Shown here: positions 1 through 5,910 of the stretch, piece by piece
Layout of the letters: every line of letters starts with the position of its first letter
How positions within the stretch are numbered: the first letter of the stretch is position 1
Origin: Bacillota bacterium
GTDB taxonomy: Bacteria > Bacillota_B > Desulfitobacteriia > Desulfitobacteriales > Desulfitobacteriaceae
Reading direction: 5' to 3'
Assembly: GCA_021779415.1 (NCBI GenBank)
Contig: JAJYAS010000081.1
Coordinates: 1 to 9,716, forward strand
Length of the DNA: 9,716 bases
Made by a program: the position numbers and the translations under genes
The notes under the pieces: model-generated
Told to the model about the DNA's origin: nothing
What the model saw: the letters and a program-made list of their open reading frames with translations, nothing else
The model's database searches: none

Positions 1-429
1 TGGTCCTTGGGGTTGTCCTTGATAGCCCGGACGTGGTCCTTGGGGTTGTCCTTGATAGCCCGGACGTGGTCCTTGGGGTTGCCCTTGATAGCCTGGTCGT
101 GGTCCTTGAGGTTGTCCTTGATAGCCTGGACGTGGTCCTTGGGGTTGCCCTTGATAGCCCGGACGTGGTCCTTGAGGTTGCCCTTGATAGCCCGGACGTG
201 GTCCTTGAGGTTGTCCTTGATAGCCCGGACGTGGTCCTTGAGGTTGTCCTTGATAGCCCGGACGTGGTCCTTGAGGTTGTCCTTGATAGCCCGGACGTGG
301 TCCTTGAGGTTGCCCTTGATAGCCTGGACGTGGTCCTTGAGGTTGTCCTTGATAGCCCGGTCGTGGTCCTTGGGGTTGCCCTTGATAGCCTGGACGTGGT
401 CCTTGAGGACGTCCTTCTATCCCTGGACG
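1..429 (-). repeat. 33-bp in-frame tandem repeat in the IF2 linker (12 full units plus one diverged)
   Basis: The period is exactly 33 bp. Units begin at 1, 34, 67 and so on to 364, with a thirteenth diverged unit at 397-429 that encodes [11 protein letters not shown]. Each full unit encodes the same 11 residues (a permutation of [11 protein letters not shown]). Only four positions vary among the 12 units. Read in the coding direction, these are the third bases of Arg (CGA/CGT), Pro (CCA/CCG), Gly (GGA/GGG) and Pro (CCC/CCT), so every difference is synonymous. Units 7, 8 and 9 are identical, as are units 1 and 2, which suggests recent duplication or conversion. The array continues past the left edge. 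Confidence 0.97.
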
Positions 430-678
430 CGCTTCCTGAGACTTTCCTTCTTGCGCCTGTCCAGATGTACTTGGCCTTTTTTCCTCAGTATCTTTGTGTT
501 CAGAATGATCCAAATTTCTCTCCTTTTCTTGCACTTGATTTCGCAAACGATCAGCATCTTTCTGATCGACTGTACTTAAATGATTTTTCACATCTGTTCC
601 CATAGCCACGAGTCTTGTCATCACTTCTTTACTACTAAAATTTAGCTCTTTTGCTAATTCATGAACACGAATACTCAT
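1..678 (-). CDS. infB: Translation initiation factor IF-2, N-terminal part (runs off the left edge)
   Basis: IF2 is the GTPase that brings initiator tRNA to the 30S subunit. Only the N-terminal 226 codons are in the window and no stop occurs before position 1, so the G domain lies outside. Residues 1-52 (starting [19 protein letters not shown]) match the IF2_N helical domain. Residues 53-83 are a charged Gln/Glu/Lys linker. From residue 84 onward the protein is a perfect repeat of [11 protein letters not shown]. The ATG at 676-678 is preceded by a GGGGGTGG ribosome site. It lies 44 nt after ylxQ and is the last visible gene of the rimP-nusA-ylxR-ylxQ-infB operon, which is the usual Firmicute order. 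The Gly/Pro/Gln-rich linker is typical in kind for clostridial IF2, but its strict repetition is striking. Identification rests on the N-domain and the operon position; the GTPase domain itself cannot be checked here. Confidence 0.93.
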   Translation of the reverse strand, partial: MSIRVHELAKELNFSSKEVMTRLVAMGTDVKNHLSTVDQKDADRLRNQVQEKERNLDHSEHKDTEEKRPSTSGQAQEGKSQEARPGIEGRPQGPRPGYQGQPQGPRPGYQGQPQGPRPGYQGQPQGPRPGYQGQPQGPRPGYQGQPQGPRPGYQGQPQGPRPGYQGQPQGPRPGYQGQPQGPRPGYQGQPQGPRPGYQGQPQGPRPGYQGQPQGPRPGYQGQPQGP

Positions 679-722
679 TTAACCACCCCCACATATTCGG
701 CTCCCCCATTACGCTCCAAGCA

Positions 723-1019
723 TCAGCTCCTTGCTAGTAAAATAGCCTTCGCAAACCCTTGATCTAAAATAAGCACTGAAGAACGCGGCGAAAGTCCTAT
801 CGAAATTCCAATTTCCAGCTTCGTTCCAGTGACGAGCACTGGTAGCTTTAAGTCACTAGCCCACTGATTATACTTTTTCTGCGCACCCTGAGCATCTTCC
901 GCAATGATGAGAAGAAATCCCTTACCTTTTTTTAACATAGCTTCCACTTGAGCATCTCCGGTAGCAACTTTACCTGCTCTCCGAGCGATTCCCATTAATG
1001 ACAGAATGCGTGTATTCAC
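723..1019 (-). CDS. ylxQ: YlxQ, L7Ae-family RNA-binding protein
   Basis: A 98-residue protein of the ribosomal L7Ae/L30e family, which typically binds kink-turn RNA; its cellular role in Firmicutes is poorly defined. The opening (ILSLMGIARRAGKVATGDAQVE, residues 5-26) and the middle (LLIIAEDAQGAQKK) fit the YlxQ profile of a small alpha/beta sandwich. The start is a GTG at 1017-1019 that overlaps the TGA of ylxR in a GTGA arrangement, so translation is probably coupled. This start keeps the family's usual N-terminus ahead of the GIARRAGK motif, whereas the next ATG would cut into it. It sits between ylxR and infB, its standard place. Family assignment is firm; function is inherited from the family. 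Confidence 0.92.
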   Translation of the reverse strand: MNTRILSLMGIARRAGKVATGDAQVEAMLKKGKGFLLIIAEDAQGAQKKYNQWASDLKLPVLVTGTKLEIGISIGLSPRSSVLILDQGFAKAILLARS

Positions 1020-1279
1020 GAAGAGATCTTCCCTTCCAGATGGGCAAAAACTTCCGGATCAACATCCACTCCGAAAGCCTTCCGGAATCGACGCTCTTTA
1101 ACAGCAGTTTGAAAACAGATTAAGTTGGGACAAAGATACGCGCCACGACCATTCTTCTTTCCAGTGGGATCTAGTTCAACAATCCCTTCTGGAGTTCTGA
1201 CGATCCGCAGGAGCTCTTTCTTGGGTTTCATCTGTTGACACCCTAGACACATCCTCATCGGGATTTTCCGTGTCTTCAT
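1016..1279 (-). CDS. ylxR: YlxR (DUF448) RNA-binding protein, RnpM-like
   Basis: An 87-residue basic protein of the YlxR/DUF448 family. Hallmarks visible are RMCLGC near the N-terminus (Cys11 and Cys14), KKELLRIVRTPEG, the LDPTGKKNGRGAYLC segment (residues 36-50) and a second Cys pair (Cys50, Cys55), followed by a basic helix ending in FRKAFG. From established knowledge, the Bacillus subtilis homologue has been reported to interact with RNase P RNA and is called RnpM; I transfer this role only by family. The ATG lies 4 nt after the nusA stop, and the ribosome site (GGGGTGAAGG) overlaps the end of nusA, so the two are tightly coupled. Its 3' end overlaps the ylxQ start by 4 nt. Confidence 0.94.
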   Translation of the reverse strand: MKTRKIPMRMCLGCQQMKPKKELLRIVRTPEGIVELDPTGKKNGRGAYLCPNLICFQTAVKERRFRKAFGVDVDPEVFAHLEGKISS

Positions 1280-1283
1280 ACCT

Positions 1284-2579
1284 TCACCCCTTCCCTTTCT
1301 TTTTCTTCTCCTTGTGGCTTATCGTTTCTGAATCGCCAAGAGGAATGTCTGCAAATCCTTCAGGTACGGTCTCTCCAACTTCGTTATCAGGCAGTTCACT
1401 ATAGTTTTGTGCGGAATCAAGTTCCTCATACTCCTGATAGTTATCGAGGTCAGAGAATTCATCATAGTCGGCGTACTCCTCAAATTCGCTATAATCCTCG
1501 TTATTCTCATACCCTTCTTCTTGCCCGAGGGGAACGACATCGAGTGCACCGGCTTGTGATTCACTTTTTATGTCAATCTTCCAACCTGTGAGTTTGGCAG
1601 CAAGGCGAGCGTTTTGCCCTTCTTTGCCGATTGCCAAGGAAAGTTGATAGTCTGGAACCACGACAATGGCCACTTTCTCATTGGGTTTAGGATATACTCC
1701 CACAACCTTCGCAGGAGAAAGGGCATTAGCTACAAACTCTTGAGGATCAGTTGAGTAGTTGACAATATCAATCTTTTCCCCTTTTAATTCTGTGACAATC
1801 GTTTGCACGCGAGCTCCCTTGGGCCCAACACACGCTCCAACGGGATCAACATTGGAATCACGTGAATAGACAGCAATTTTGGAACGTGCCCCTGCTTCAC
1901 GAGAAACACCCTTAATTTCTACGATACCATCATGAATTTCCGGTACTTCAAGCTCGAATAAGCGCTTGATCAATCCCGGATGTGTCCGAGACAGCATTAT
2001 TTGTGGCCCCTTGGTCGTTTTCTTGACTTCAACGACATACGTTTTAAGGCGTTCGAACGACTGATACACTTCTCCGGGAATTTGTTCCTGTGCAGGAAGT
2101 ACGGCTTCCACCTTCCCTAAGTCAACGATCACGTTCTTCTGTTCATACCGTTGAACTACCCCGGTCACGATATCCCCTTCACGATTAACATATTCATCAT
2201 AAATCATCCCGCGCTCTGCTTCTCTAATGCGTTGGACCACGACTTGCTTGGCTGTTTGGGCCGCAATTCGTCCAAATTCGCGAGGGGTTACTTCATATTC
2301 CACAATATCTTCAAGTTGATAATTAGGATCAAGTTTACGCGCATCCTCCAATCCAACCTGAGTTCGAGCATCCTCCACGATTTCAACAACGGTTTTACGA
2401 GCATACACTTTAAACTCACCGGTTAAACGATCAATAAGAACTCGGACATTTTGTAACGATCCGAAATTTTTCTTATAGGCCGAAATCAGTGCTGCCTCGA
2501 TCGCTTCAAATAGAATCTCTGCAGAAATTCCCCGTCCTTTTTCTAACTCGTGAAGGGCCTCGATGAACTCCATATTCAT
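1284..2579 (-). CDS. nusA: Transcription termination/antitermination factor NusA
   Basis: NusA binds RNA polymerase and nascent RNA to control pausing, termination and antitermination. Domains in order: an N-terminal polymerase-binding domain (about residues 1-130), an S1 RNA-binding domain (about 134-198, with [20 protein letters not shown]), KH1 with [10 protein letters not shown] at 248-257, and KH2 with [13 protein letters not shown] at 315-327. Instead of the proteobacterial acidic repeat domains it ends in an 80-residue low-complexity tail (352-431). This tail is rich in Asp/Glu, with seven Tyr and two Phe spaced through residues 357-393, and finishes in a Lys-rich patch (KEKKKKGKG). 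Firmicute NusA normally stops soon after KH2, so this tail is an addition also expected in some Clostridia. The ribosome site AAGGAGG lies 11 nt before the chosen ATG; a second in-frame ATG two codons later is possible. It follows rimP by 35 nt. Confidence 0.97.
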   Translation of the reverse strand: MNMEFIEALHELEKGRGISAEILFEAIEAALISAYKKNFGSLQNVRVLIDRLTGEFKVYARKTVVEIVEDARTQVGLEDARKLDPNYQLEDIVEYEVTPREFGRIAAQTAKQVVVQRIREAERGMIYDEYVNREGDIVTGVVQRYEQKNVIVDLGKVEAVLPAQEQIPGEVYQSFERLKTYVVEVKKTTKGPQIMLSRTHPGLIKRLFELEVPEIHDGIVEIKGVSREAGARSKIAVYSRDSNVDPVGACVGPKGARVQTIVTELKGEKIDIVNYSTDPQEFVANALSPAKVVGVYPKPNEKVAIVVVPDYQLSLAIGKEGQNARLAAKLTGWKIDIKSESQAGALDVVPLGQEEGYENNEDYSEFEEYADYDEFSDLDNYQEYEELDSAQNYSELPDNEVGETVPEGFADIPLGDSETISHKEKKKKGKG

Positions 2580-2614
2580 TTTTCCATGTTCCTCCTTATT
2601 CTGTTGTCGATAAA

Positions 2615-3073
2615 TTAAAAATCCAAGGCTAAATGAGCTTTCTTCGTCAAAGAGCGTGGAATTGCAATCCGCTTATCTTCATATTCTAAAACGATTTCAT
2701 CGTCAATCAGTCCAACAAGAATTCCGGAGAATTCTTTAAACCCTTGAAACGGAGACGCCGTGTGCACCGTAACCAAACTCCCCTGAAAACGAACAAAATC
2801 GTCTTCCTTTTTAAGAGGGCGTTCCAGGCCAGGAGAAGACACTTCCAGCATATACGCTTGGGGAATAGGATTCTTCTCGTCCAGCATTTCGCTCACCGCA
2901 TGGCTCACGCCTGAACAATCATCCATGTCTACGCCGCCGTCTTTATCAATATAAAGGCGCAAGTACCAATGTGCACCTTCCTTTATGTACTCAACATTTA
3001 CGAGTTCAAGACCTTTCTCTCTAACCAGAGGCTCAACAAGTAACGCTATCCGTTGTTCCAATGCTTCATTCAT
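2615..3073 (-). CDS. rimP: Ribosome maturation factor RimP
   Basis: RimP helps mature the 30S subunit, acting early in assembly of the central pseudoknot region. The 152-residue length fits the family (about 150-160). The N-terminal alpha/beta domain contains LRLYIDKDGGVDMDDC (residues 38-53) followed by the signature EVSSPGLERPL at 77-87. The C-terminal SH3-like barrel follows, with FQGSLVTVHT and the late EIVLEYEDKRIAIP strand. The ATG at 3071-3073 is preceded by AAAGGAGAG at suitable spacing. It is the first gene of the operon leading to infB. Transcription most likely starts at the promoter at 3228-3256, leaving an unusually long leader of about 150 nt. The assignment is secure. Confidence 0.96.
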   Translation of the reverse strand: MNEALEQRIALLVEPLVREKGLELVNVEYIKEGAHWYLRLYIDKDGGVDMDDCSGVSHAVSEMLDEKNPIPQAYMLEVSSPGLERPLKKEDDFVRFQGSLVTVHTASPFQGFKEFSGILVGLIDDEIVLEYEDKRIAIPRSLTKKAHLALDF

Positions 3074-3221
3074 ATGAAATCTCTCCTTTAAACGTGACGT
3101 AAATGTGCTTTATCTTCATAGTCTGACGAAGATGACCTTGAGTTATACTTGCGCCACGGTTTGGACAAACGAAGGAGCGGGCCAGAACCCACTCCTTACC
3201 AGCAAACACTAAAAATTTCCT
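3074..3221 (-). promoter_or_regulatory. Structured leader of the rimP-nusA-infB transcript
   Basis: The predicted transcript has about 150 nt before rimP. It contains a strong hairpin with arms at 3172-3181 and 3188-3197 (AAGGAGCGGG with CCCACTCCTT, one G-T pair, 6-nt loop) and a second hairpin with arms ATCTTC at 3112-3117 and GAAGAT at 3128-3133. On the minus strand the strong hairpin is followed by only a short T stretch (CGTTTG), so it is not a standard terminator but could act as an attenuator or protein-binding site. NusA autoregulation is known in other bacteria; applying it here is inference. Confidence 0.45.
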
Positions 3222-3227
3222 TATACT

Positions 3228-3256
3228 AATATAGCATATCCCATGACTATCTGCAA
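3228..3256 (-). promoter_or_regulatory. Sigma-A-type promoter for the rimP-nusA-infB operon
   Basis: On the minus strand a -35 box TTGCAG (3251-3256) is separated by exactly 17 nt from a -10 box TATATT (3228-3233). The -10 is preceded by TGC, which makes it an extended -10. The start of transcription would be near 3221. Box quality, spacing and position ahead of rimP all agree; there is no experimental evidence. Confidence 0.7.
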
Positions 3257-3283
3257 CCTAGAAAGACCTTTAAATATTGAATG

Positions 3284-3304
3284 ATTGAGTCTACTCAATT
3301 GAGT
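3284..3304. promoter_or_regulatory. Overlapping palindromes upstream of the rimP promoter (possible operator)
   Basis: Three half-sites alternate without a gap. ATTGAGT (3284-3290) and ACTCAAT (3293-3299) form a 7-bp inverted repeat with a 2-bp centre. ACTCAATTGAGT (3293-3304) is a perfect 12-bp palindrome sharing the middle half-site. The cluster lies 28 bp upstream of the -35 box, where an activator or repressor could bind. It also lies just past the stop of the VOC gene, but no T-run follows on the minus strand, so it is a poor terminator. Confidence 0.4.
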
Positions 3305-3329
3305 CTTTTCATTATACCTAATAAATTTC

Positions 3330-3755
3330 CTACTGATTTTCGGCCAGTGCCACAAAATTCCACATGACCCCAAACTTATCAAAAACGACCCCATGACAAG
3401 GGCTGAAAAAAGTCTGCTGTAAAGGGATACCCACTTTCCCTTCTTCCGACAGAGCAGCAAAAGCGCATTTAACCTCGTCTATGCGGCACTCCACCACAAT
3501 GGCTAACCTCTCGGACGGTGCGTCGTTCAATTCTCCCAAGCAATCGGATAGGCGCATAAAGTTGTCACCAAACCGTATGGTCGCCTGTACAATCCAGTTA
3601 CTTTGACTGTCGGGAATTAGCATGGGGTTGCCCGGGCTTTGAGGAATGTCCGAAAACCGCATGATTTCGGATACCTCCGTCTTAAACGCTCTTGTGTAAA
3701 GCTCGATTGCCTCCTGGCAGTTACCCTTGAAAGTAAGGTAGGGTCTGATTTGCAT
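3330..3755 (-). CDS. VOC-superfamily protein, PhnB/glyoxalase-like
   Basis: A 141-residue cytosolic protein of the PhnB-like branch of the vicinal oxygen chelate superfamily (often annotated as a 3-demethylubiquinone-9 3-methyltransferase domain, usually wrongly with respect to function). Family features: the start IRPYLTFKGNCQEAIELYTRAF (residues 3-24, shown here as family signature) with the typical F-x-G-N-C/A-x-E-A pattern, the strand around FGDNFMRLSD, and the C-terminal segment with HGVVFDKFGVMWNF, which matches the usual G-x-x-x-D-x-F-G-x-x-W motif. The length matches single-domain members. The ATG is preceded by CCAAGGAGGAA at good spacing. It is separated from rimP by 257 nt that include the rimP promoter, so it is probably transcribed alone. 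Substrate and reaction cannot be deduced from sequence. Confidence 0.85.
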   Translation of the reverse strand: MQIRPYLTFKGNCQEAIELYTRAFKTEVSEIMRFSDIPQSPGNPMLIPDSQSNWIVQATIRFGDNFMRLSDCLGELNDAPSERLAIVVECRIDEVKCAFAALSEEGKVGIPLQQTFFSPCHGVVFDKFGVMWNFVALAENQ

Positions 3756-3953
3756 ATAATTTCCTCCTTGGTTTGATTTATTGTTGCGTCAGCGTCCCAC
3801 AGTTATTCCTGGATGAAATCATAGAAGTGGGAGTTTTTTATTCTTTAAAAATGCCCCAGTGCGTTGAGTGAGTGAGTGACGAGGGTAACTTTGTGCTAGT
3901 ATCCCCCTTCGCTACGTTGAGTTGTGATTGGGTGAGAAAGATACTTTTGATAA

Positions 3954-4063
3954 GGTCGGCTCCTCGACCGAAGGTCTTCTGACGCCCCGAACGAGCCTTC
4001 TGCCACGTCCAGTTCTATGAGAGAGTCGGGGCTGAGGTATGTGATTTGTTCTAATTATACCTC
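3954..4063 (+). other. Dense stem-loop block, possible decayed group II intron 3' end
   Basis: Within 110 nt there are several exact pairings. GGTCG (3954-3958) pairs with CGACC (3965-3969). GACC (3966-3969) pairs with GGTC (3973-3976) and competes with the first pairing. GCCCCGA (3984-3990) pairs with TCGGGGC (4026-4032). GAGGTAT (4034-4040) pairs with ATACCTC (4057-4063). On the plus strand the segment from GAGCC (3993-3997) through CACGTCCAGTTCTATGAGAG recalls group II intron domain V and the following linker, but the domain V hairpin lacks its middle and there is no reverse transcriptase gene nearby. The resemblance is from memory, so orientation and identity are tentative. A free-standing structured RNA is the alternative. 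Confidence 0.3.
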
Positions 4064-4070
4064 CCATATG

Positions 4071-4104
4071 CAAAAAACAAAACGCCAGAACGATCTGGCG
4101 TTTT
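4071..4104 (-). terminator. Rho-independent terminator of the secreted repeat-protein gene
   Basis: A perfect 11-bp stem (AAAACGCCAGA at 4079-4089 with TCTGGCGTTTT at 4094-4104) closes a 4-nt loop. On the minus strand it is followed by a T-rich tract (TTTT, G, TTTTTT), which is a classic terminator about 100 nt past the stop at 4201. On the plus strand the stem is followed by TTTTCTACATTT, so weak two-way function is possible. Confidence 0.88.
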
Positions 4105-4200
4105 CTACATTTCAACTCTTGTACTTGGGGGACATCTCATCTCCCTGACCTTTGATATTTGCACTGCTAATACCCTTATTGGCGGGGAAAAACACATAAC

Positions 4201-5199
4201 TTACGAACCTAGAATAGCTTCCTCTTGTGCCTGGGTAATTGTTCCCGCTTTTACGAGGTTGCCCAAAGCAGTTTTAAATCCATCATTAGGTCCTCTCTTG
4301 AAGTCTCCCCTTTTAGGTGTAATAGCATCCTCTTGAGCCTGAGTAATTGTTCCCGTCGTTACGAGAGCGTCCAACGCGGTTTTAACTCCACCTTTTGATT
4401 CAGTTGCTGTTGAAATCGCTGTTGTTATAGCATCTGCTTGAGATTGAGTGATTTTTCCCGCGGTTACGAGAGCTGCTAAGTGAGATTTAAATCCCTCCTG
4501 GGGCTCTCTCTTGAAGTCTCCTTTTTTGGGTGTAATAGCATCCTCTTGAACCTTAGTAATTGTTCCCGCCGTTACAAGAGCGTCCAACGCGGTTTTTACT
4601 CCACCTTTTGATTTAGTTGCTGTTGAAATCGCAGTTGTAATAGTAGCTTCTTGAGTTTGAGTGATTGTTCCTGCTGTCACGAGAGCCGCTAAGTGAGATT
4701 TAAATCCTTCCTGAGGTCCTCTCTTGAAGTCTCCCTTTTTAGGGGTAATAGCAGCTTGAATAGCATCCGCTTGAGTTTGAGTAATTGTTCCCGCCGTTAC
4801 GATAGCGCCCAACGCGGTTTTAACTCCGCCTTCTGATTTAGTTGCTGTTGAAATCGCGGTTATTACGGCATCTGCTTGAGTTTGAGTGACCGTTCCCGCT
4901 GCTACGAGAGCTGCCAAGTGAGATTTAAATCCTTCCTGGGGGCCTGTCTTGAAGTCTCCCTTTTTAGGGGTAATAGCAGCTTGAATAGCATCCGCTTGAG
5001 TTTGAGTAATTGTTCCCGCCGTTACGAGACTGTCCAAATGACTCTTAAACCCTATGTTAACTCCGCCCAAGTGTTTTTGTGTATACGCCGAAGATTTTAC
5101 TGTATTGCTACTTGAAGTAGCTGCAAAAACAGCACTTGCAGATAAAAGAGTTGTAATAGCAGTAGCTATTGCGATTGTTTTTGTTTTCGTAATTTTCAT
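4201..5199 (-). CDS. Secreted protein made of eight GTITQ-type helical-hairpin repeats
   Basis: A 332-residue protein with a clear Sec signal peptide: basic start MKITKTK, hydrophobic core to residue 22, and probable cleavage after VFA (residue 26). After a Ser/Thr linker come eight repeats starting at residues 50, 90, 125, 165, 200, 236, 271 and 307. Each has the core LxxLVxAGTITQxQxDAI. This reads as two short amphipathic helices joined by a Gly-Thr-Ile-Thr turn, reminiscent of SHOCT-like modules and of repeats seen in secreted actinobacterial and clostridial proteins. Two unit types alternate: GFKSHL ending ISTATKSxG, and GVKTAL ending ITPKKGDFKRGPQE. No membrane anchor, sorting motif or enzyme motif is visible. 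The ribosome site AGAGGG lies 10 nt before the ATG. It has its own promoter-like site and a strong terminator, so it is probably monocistronic. Function unknown; a cell-envelope or matrix role is a guess. Confidence 0.9.
   Translation of the reverse strand: MKITKTKTIAIATAITTLLSASAVFAATSSSNTVKSSAYTQKHLGGVNIGFKSHLDSLVTAGTITQTQADAIQAAITPKKGDFKTGPQEGFKSHLAALVAAGTVTQTQADAVITAISTATKSEGGVKTALGAIVTAGTITQTQADAIQAAITPKKGDFKRGPQEGFKSHLAALVTAGTITQTQEATITTAISTATKSKGGVKTALDALVTAGTITKVQEDAITPKKGDFKREPQEGFKSHLAALVTAGKITQSQADAITTAISTATESKGGVKTALDALVTTGTITQAQEDAITPKRGDFKRGPNDGFKTALGNLVKAGTITQAQEEAILGS
4204..5052 (-). repeat. Coding repeat array of alternating 35- and 40-residue units
   Basis: The two-unit superrepeat is 75 residues (225 bp) long in the N-terminal half (residues 90-164). 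It is 75 residues at 165-199 plus 200-235 if the lost residues are counted, and 71 residues as seen. The units at residues 200 and 271 read DAITPKK where those at 50 and 125 read DAIQAAITPKK, an exact 4-residue (12-bp) loss. The first unit is a hybrid (GFKSHL start, PKKGDFK end) and the last is truncated at the stop. Unlike the IF2 array, these units differ at amino-acid level, so the array is older or less constrained. Confidence 0.88.
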
Positions 5200-5227
5200 T
5201 GTTTTAATACCCTCTTTCTAATAATCA

Positions 5228-5256
5228 ATTATTTGAACCAAAATGTTCATTTACAA
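5228..5256 (-). promoter_or_regulatory. Probable promoter with a palindrome in its spacer, for the repeat-protein gene
   Basis: On the minus strand TTGTAA (5251-5256) and AATAAT (5228-5233) are spaced by 17 nt. Transcription would start about 22 nt before the ATG at 5199, with the ribosome site in between. The spacer holds a dyad with 5-bp arms, TGAAC and GTTCA, around a 6-bp centre (5234-5249). A repressor bound there would block polymerase. Box matches are moderate. Confidence 0.42.
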
Positions 5257-5910
5257 TTTATACGCATCACCACCTTTCAACTTCTTTCAAAACGCAATTA
5301 GCATTTTGGCCAGTGGCATTTATGCAACTGTTTCACCAATTTTTCCAAAAATATTTGGGCTAAAATTCATCAAGAAGTTCCCAATTGGTGAAACCTAACT
5401 TTATGTATACTCTGTGTTTTAGAATATTGGAGGTTTCCAATTGCTACCCTCAAATCACTGGTGACTAATAATCATCTGTTGATATCATCATAGAATAAAA
5501 TTGTCTCCATTCCATGACCTTTGTATGGAGAAAATGTGAAGATAATGGGAAATGAGAGAAACAAAAAAGGCCCCCACCGTTTACGATGACAGCCGAATGA
5601 GTAAGTCGAGAGGTTTTTATAAGGGGCACATTGCGCTTCTCAGTTATCCACATATAACCAGTCACTTCTATTCACAGGTCTATTCTCCATCCTCTTGCCT
5701 GTGCACTCCAATAATGAACAGCTTTACAGTAACTTTTAATCCAAACCTTCATAAACCACATTCACGTTTATCCAAATGCCTTCTATAATTGTATTAATTT
5801 GTTGTTTCCAAAGCCTTTTAGCTATAATAAATCGTTATCTTATAGTTTTAGGCTAAACGGGATAAGTACCACTCATTATCAACTTATCTGCAAACCTTTT
5901 ACATTTGCAA
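5257..5910. other. Long AT-rich gene-free region with inverted repeats and DnaA-box-like sites
   Basis: No credible gene: the open frames here lack ribosome sites, domains or codon bias. The stretch holds a perfect 12-bp inverted repeat (5330-5394, listed separately), a consensus DnaA box TTATCCACA at 5644-5652, near matches CTATTCACA (5668-5676) and TTATCCAAA (5768-5776), plus-strand promoter-like boxes (TTCACG at 5761-5766 and TATAAT at 5784-5789, 17-nt spacer), and an inverted repeat GATAAGT/ACTTATC (5861-5867, 5882-5888) downstream of the MFS gene. An imperfect hairpin with AGCCT/AGGCT and CTATAA/TTATAG arms spans about 5812-5853. No clear terminator follows the MFS gene. Confidence 0.55.
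5330..5394. repeat. Perfect 12-bp inverted repeat with 41-bp spacer
   Basis: GTTTCACCAATT at 5330-5341 is exactly complementary to AATTGGTGAAAC at 5383-5394. The right arm contains the palindrome CCAATTGG (5381-5388). The element is 65 bp long and lies about 130 bp upstream of the secreted repeat-protein gene. It could be a long hairpin, a paired operator able to loop DNA, or the remains of a small mobile element; no flanking direct repeats are obvious. Confidence 0.6.

Larger units (their letters stand above)
3756..4200. other. Gene-free stretch between the VOC gene and the repeat-protein gene
   Basis: No convincing coding sequence lies in these 445 nt. The right part holds a strong terminator (4071-4104) and the centre a compact structured block (3954-4063), both listed separately. 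The left part has an inverted repeat with arms TCCCAC (3795-3800) and GTGGGA (3827-3832), followed on the plus strand by a six-T run. Open frames here on the minus strand are Arg/Ser/Pro-rich in two frames and carry no ribosome site, so I regard them as noncoding. Confidence 0.6.

Noticed and set aside
1..429. CRISPR array or noncoding satellite
   Set aside because: Units are contiguous with no variable spacers, exactly in frame, and vary only at silent codon positions.
7..605. Two long overlapping plus-strand open frames rich in Leu/Val/Ser/Trp
   Set aside because: They are antisense readings of the 33-bp infB repeat, which lacks stops in several frames. The minus strand gives a true IF2 N-domain with a ribosome site.
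3795..3840. Plus-strand terminator (TCCCAC/GTGGGA then TTTTTT)
   Set aside because: The loop is 26 nt, the stem only 6 bp, and no plus-strand gene precedes it.
3912..4115. A 67-residue Arg-rich minus-strand frame
   Set aside because: It begins inside the terminator hairpin, has no ribosome site, no family resemblance, and another frame over the same DNA is open too.
5644..5776. Chromosomal or plasmid replication origin
   Set aside because: Only one exact DnaA box, and no dnaA, dnaN, rep or par gene or iteron array in the window.
5465..5788. Small open frames on both strands in the long spacer
   Set aside because: No ribosome sites, no domain or signal features, composition like random AT-rich DNA.
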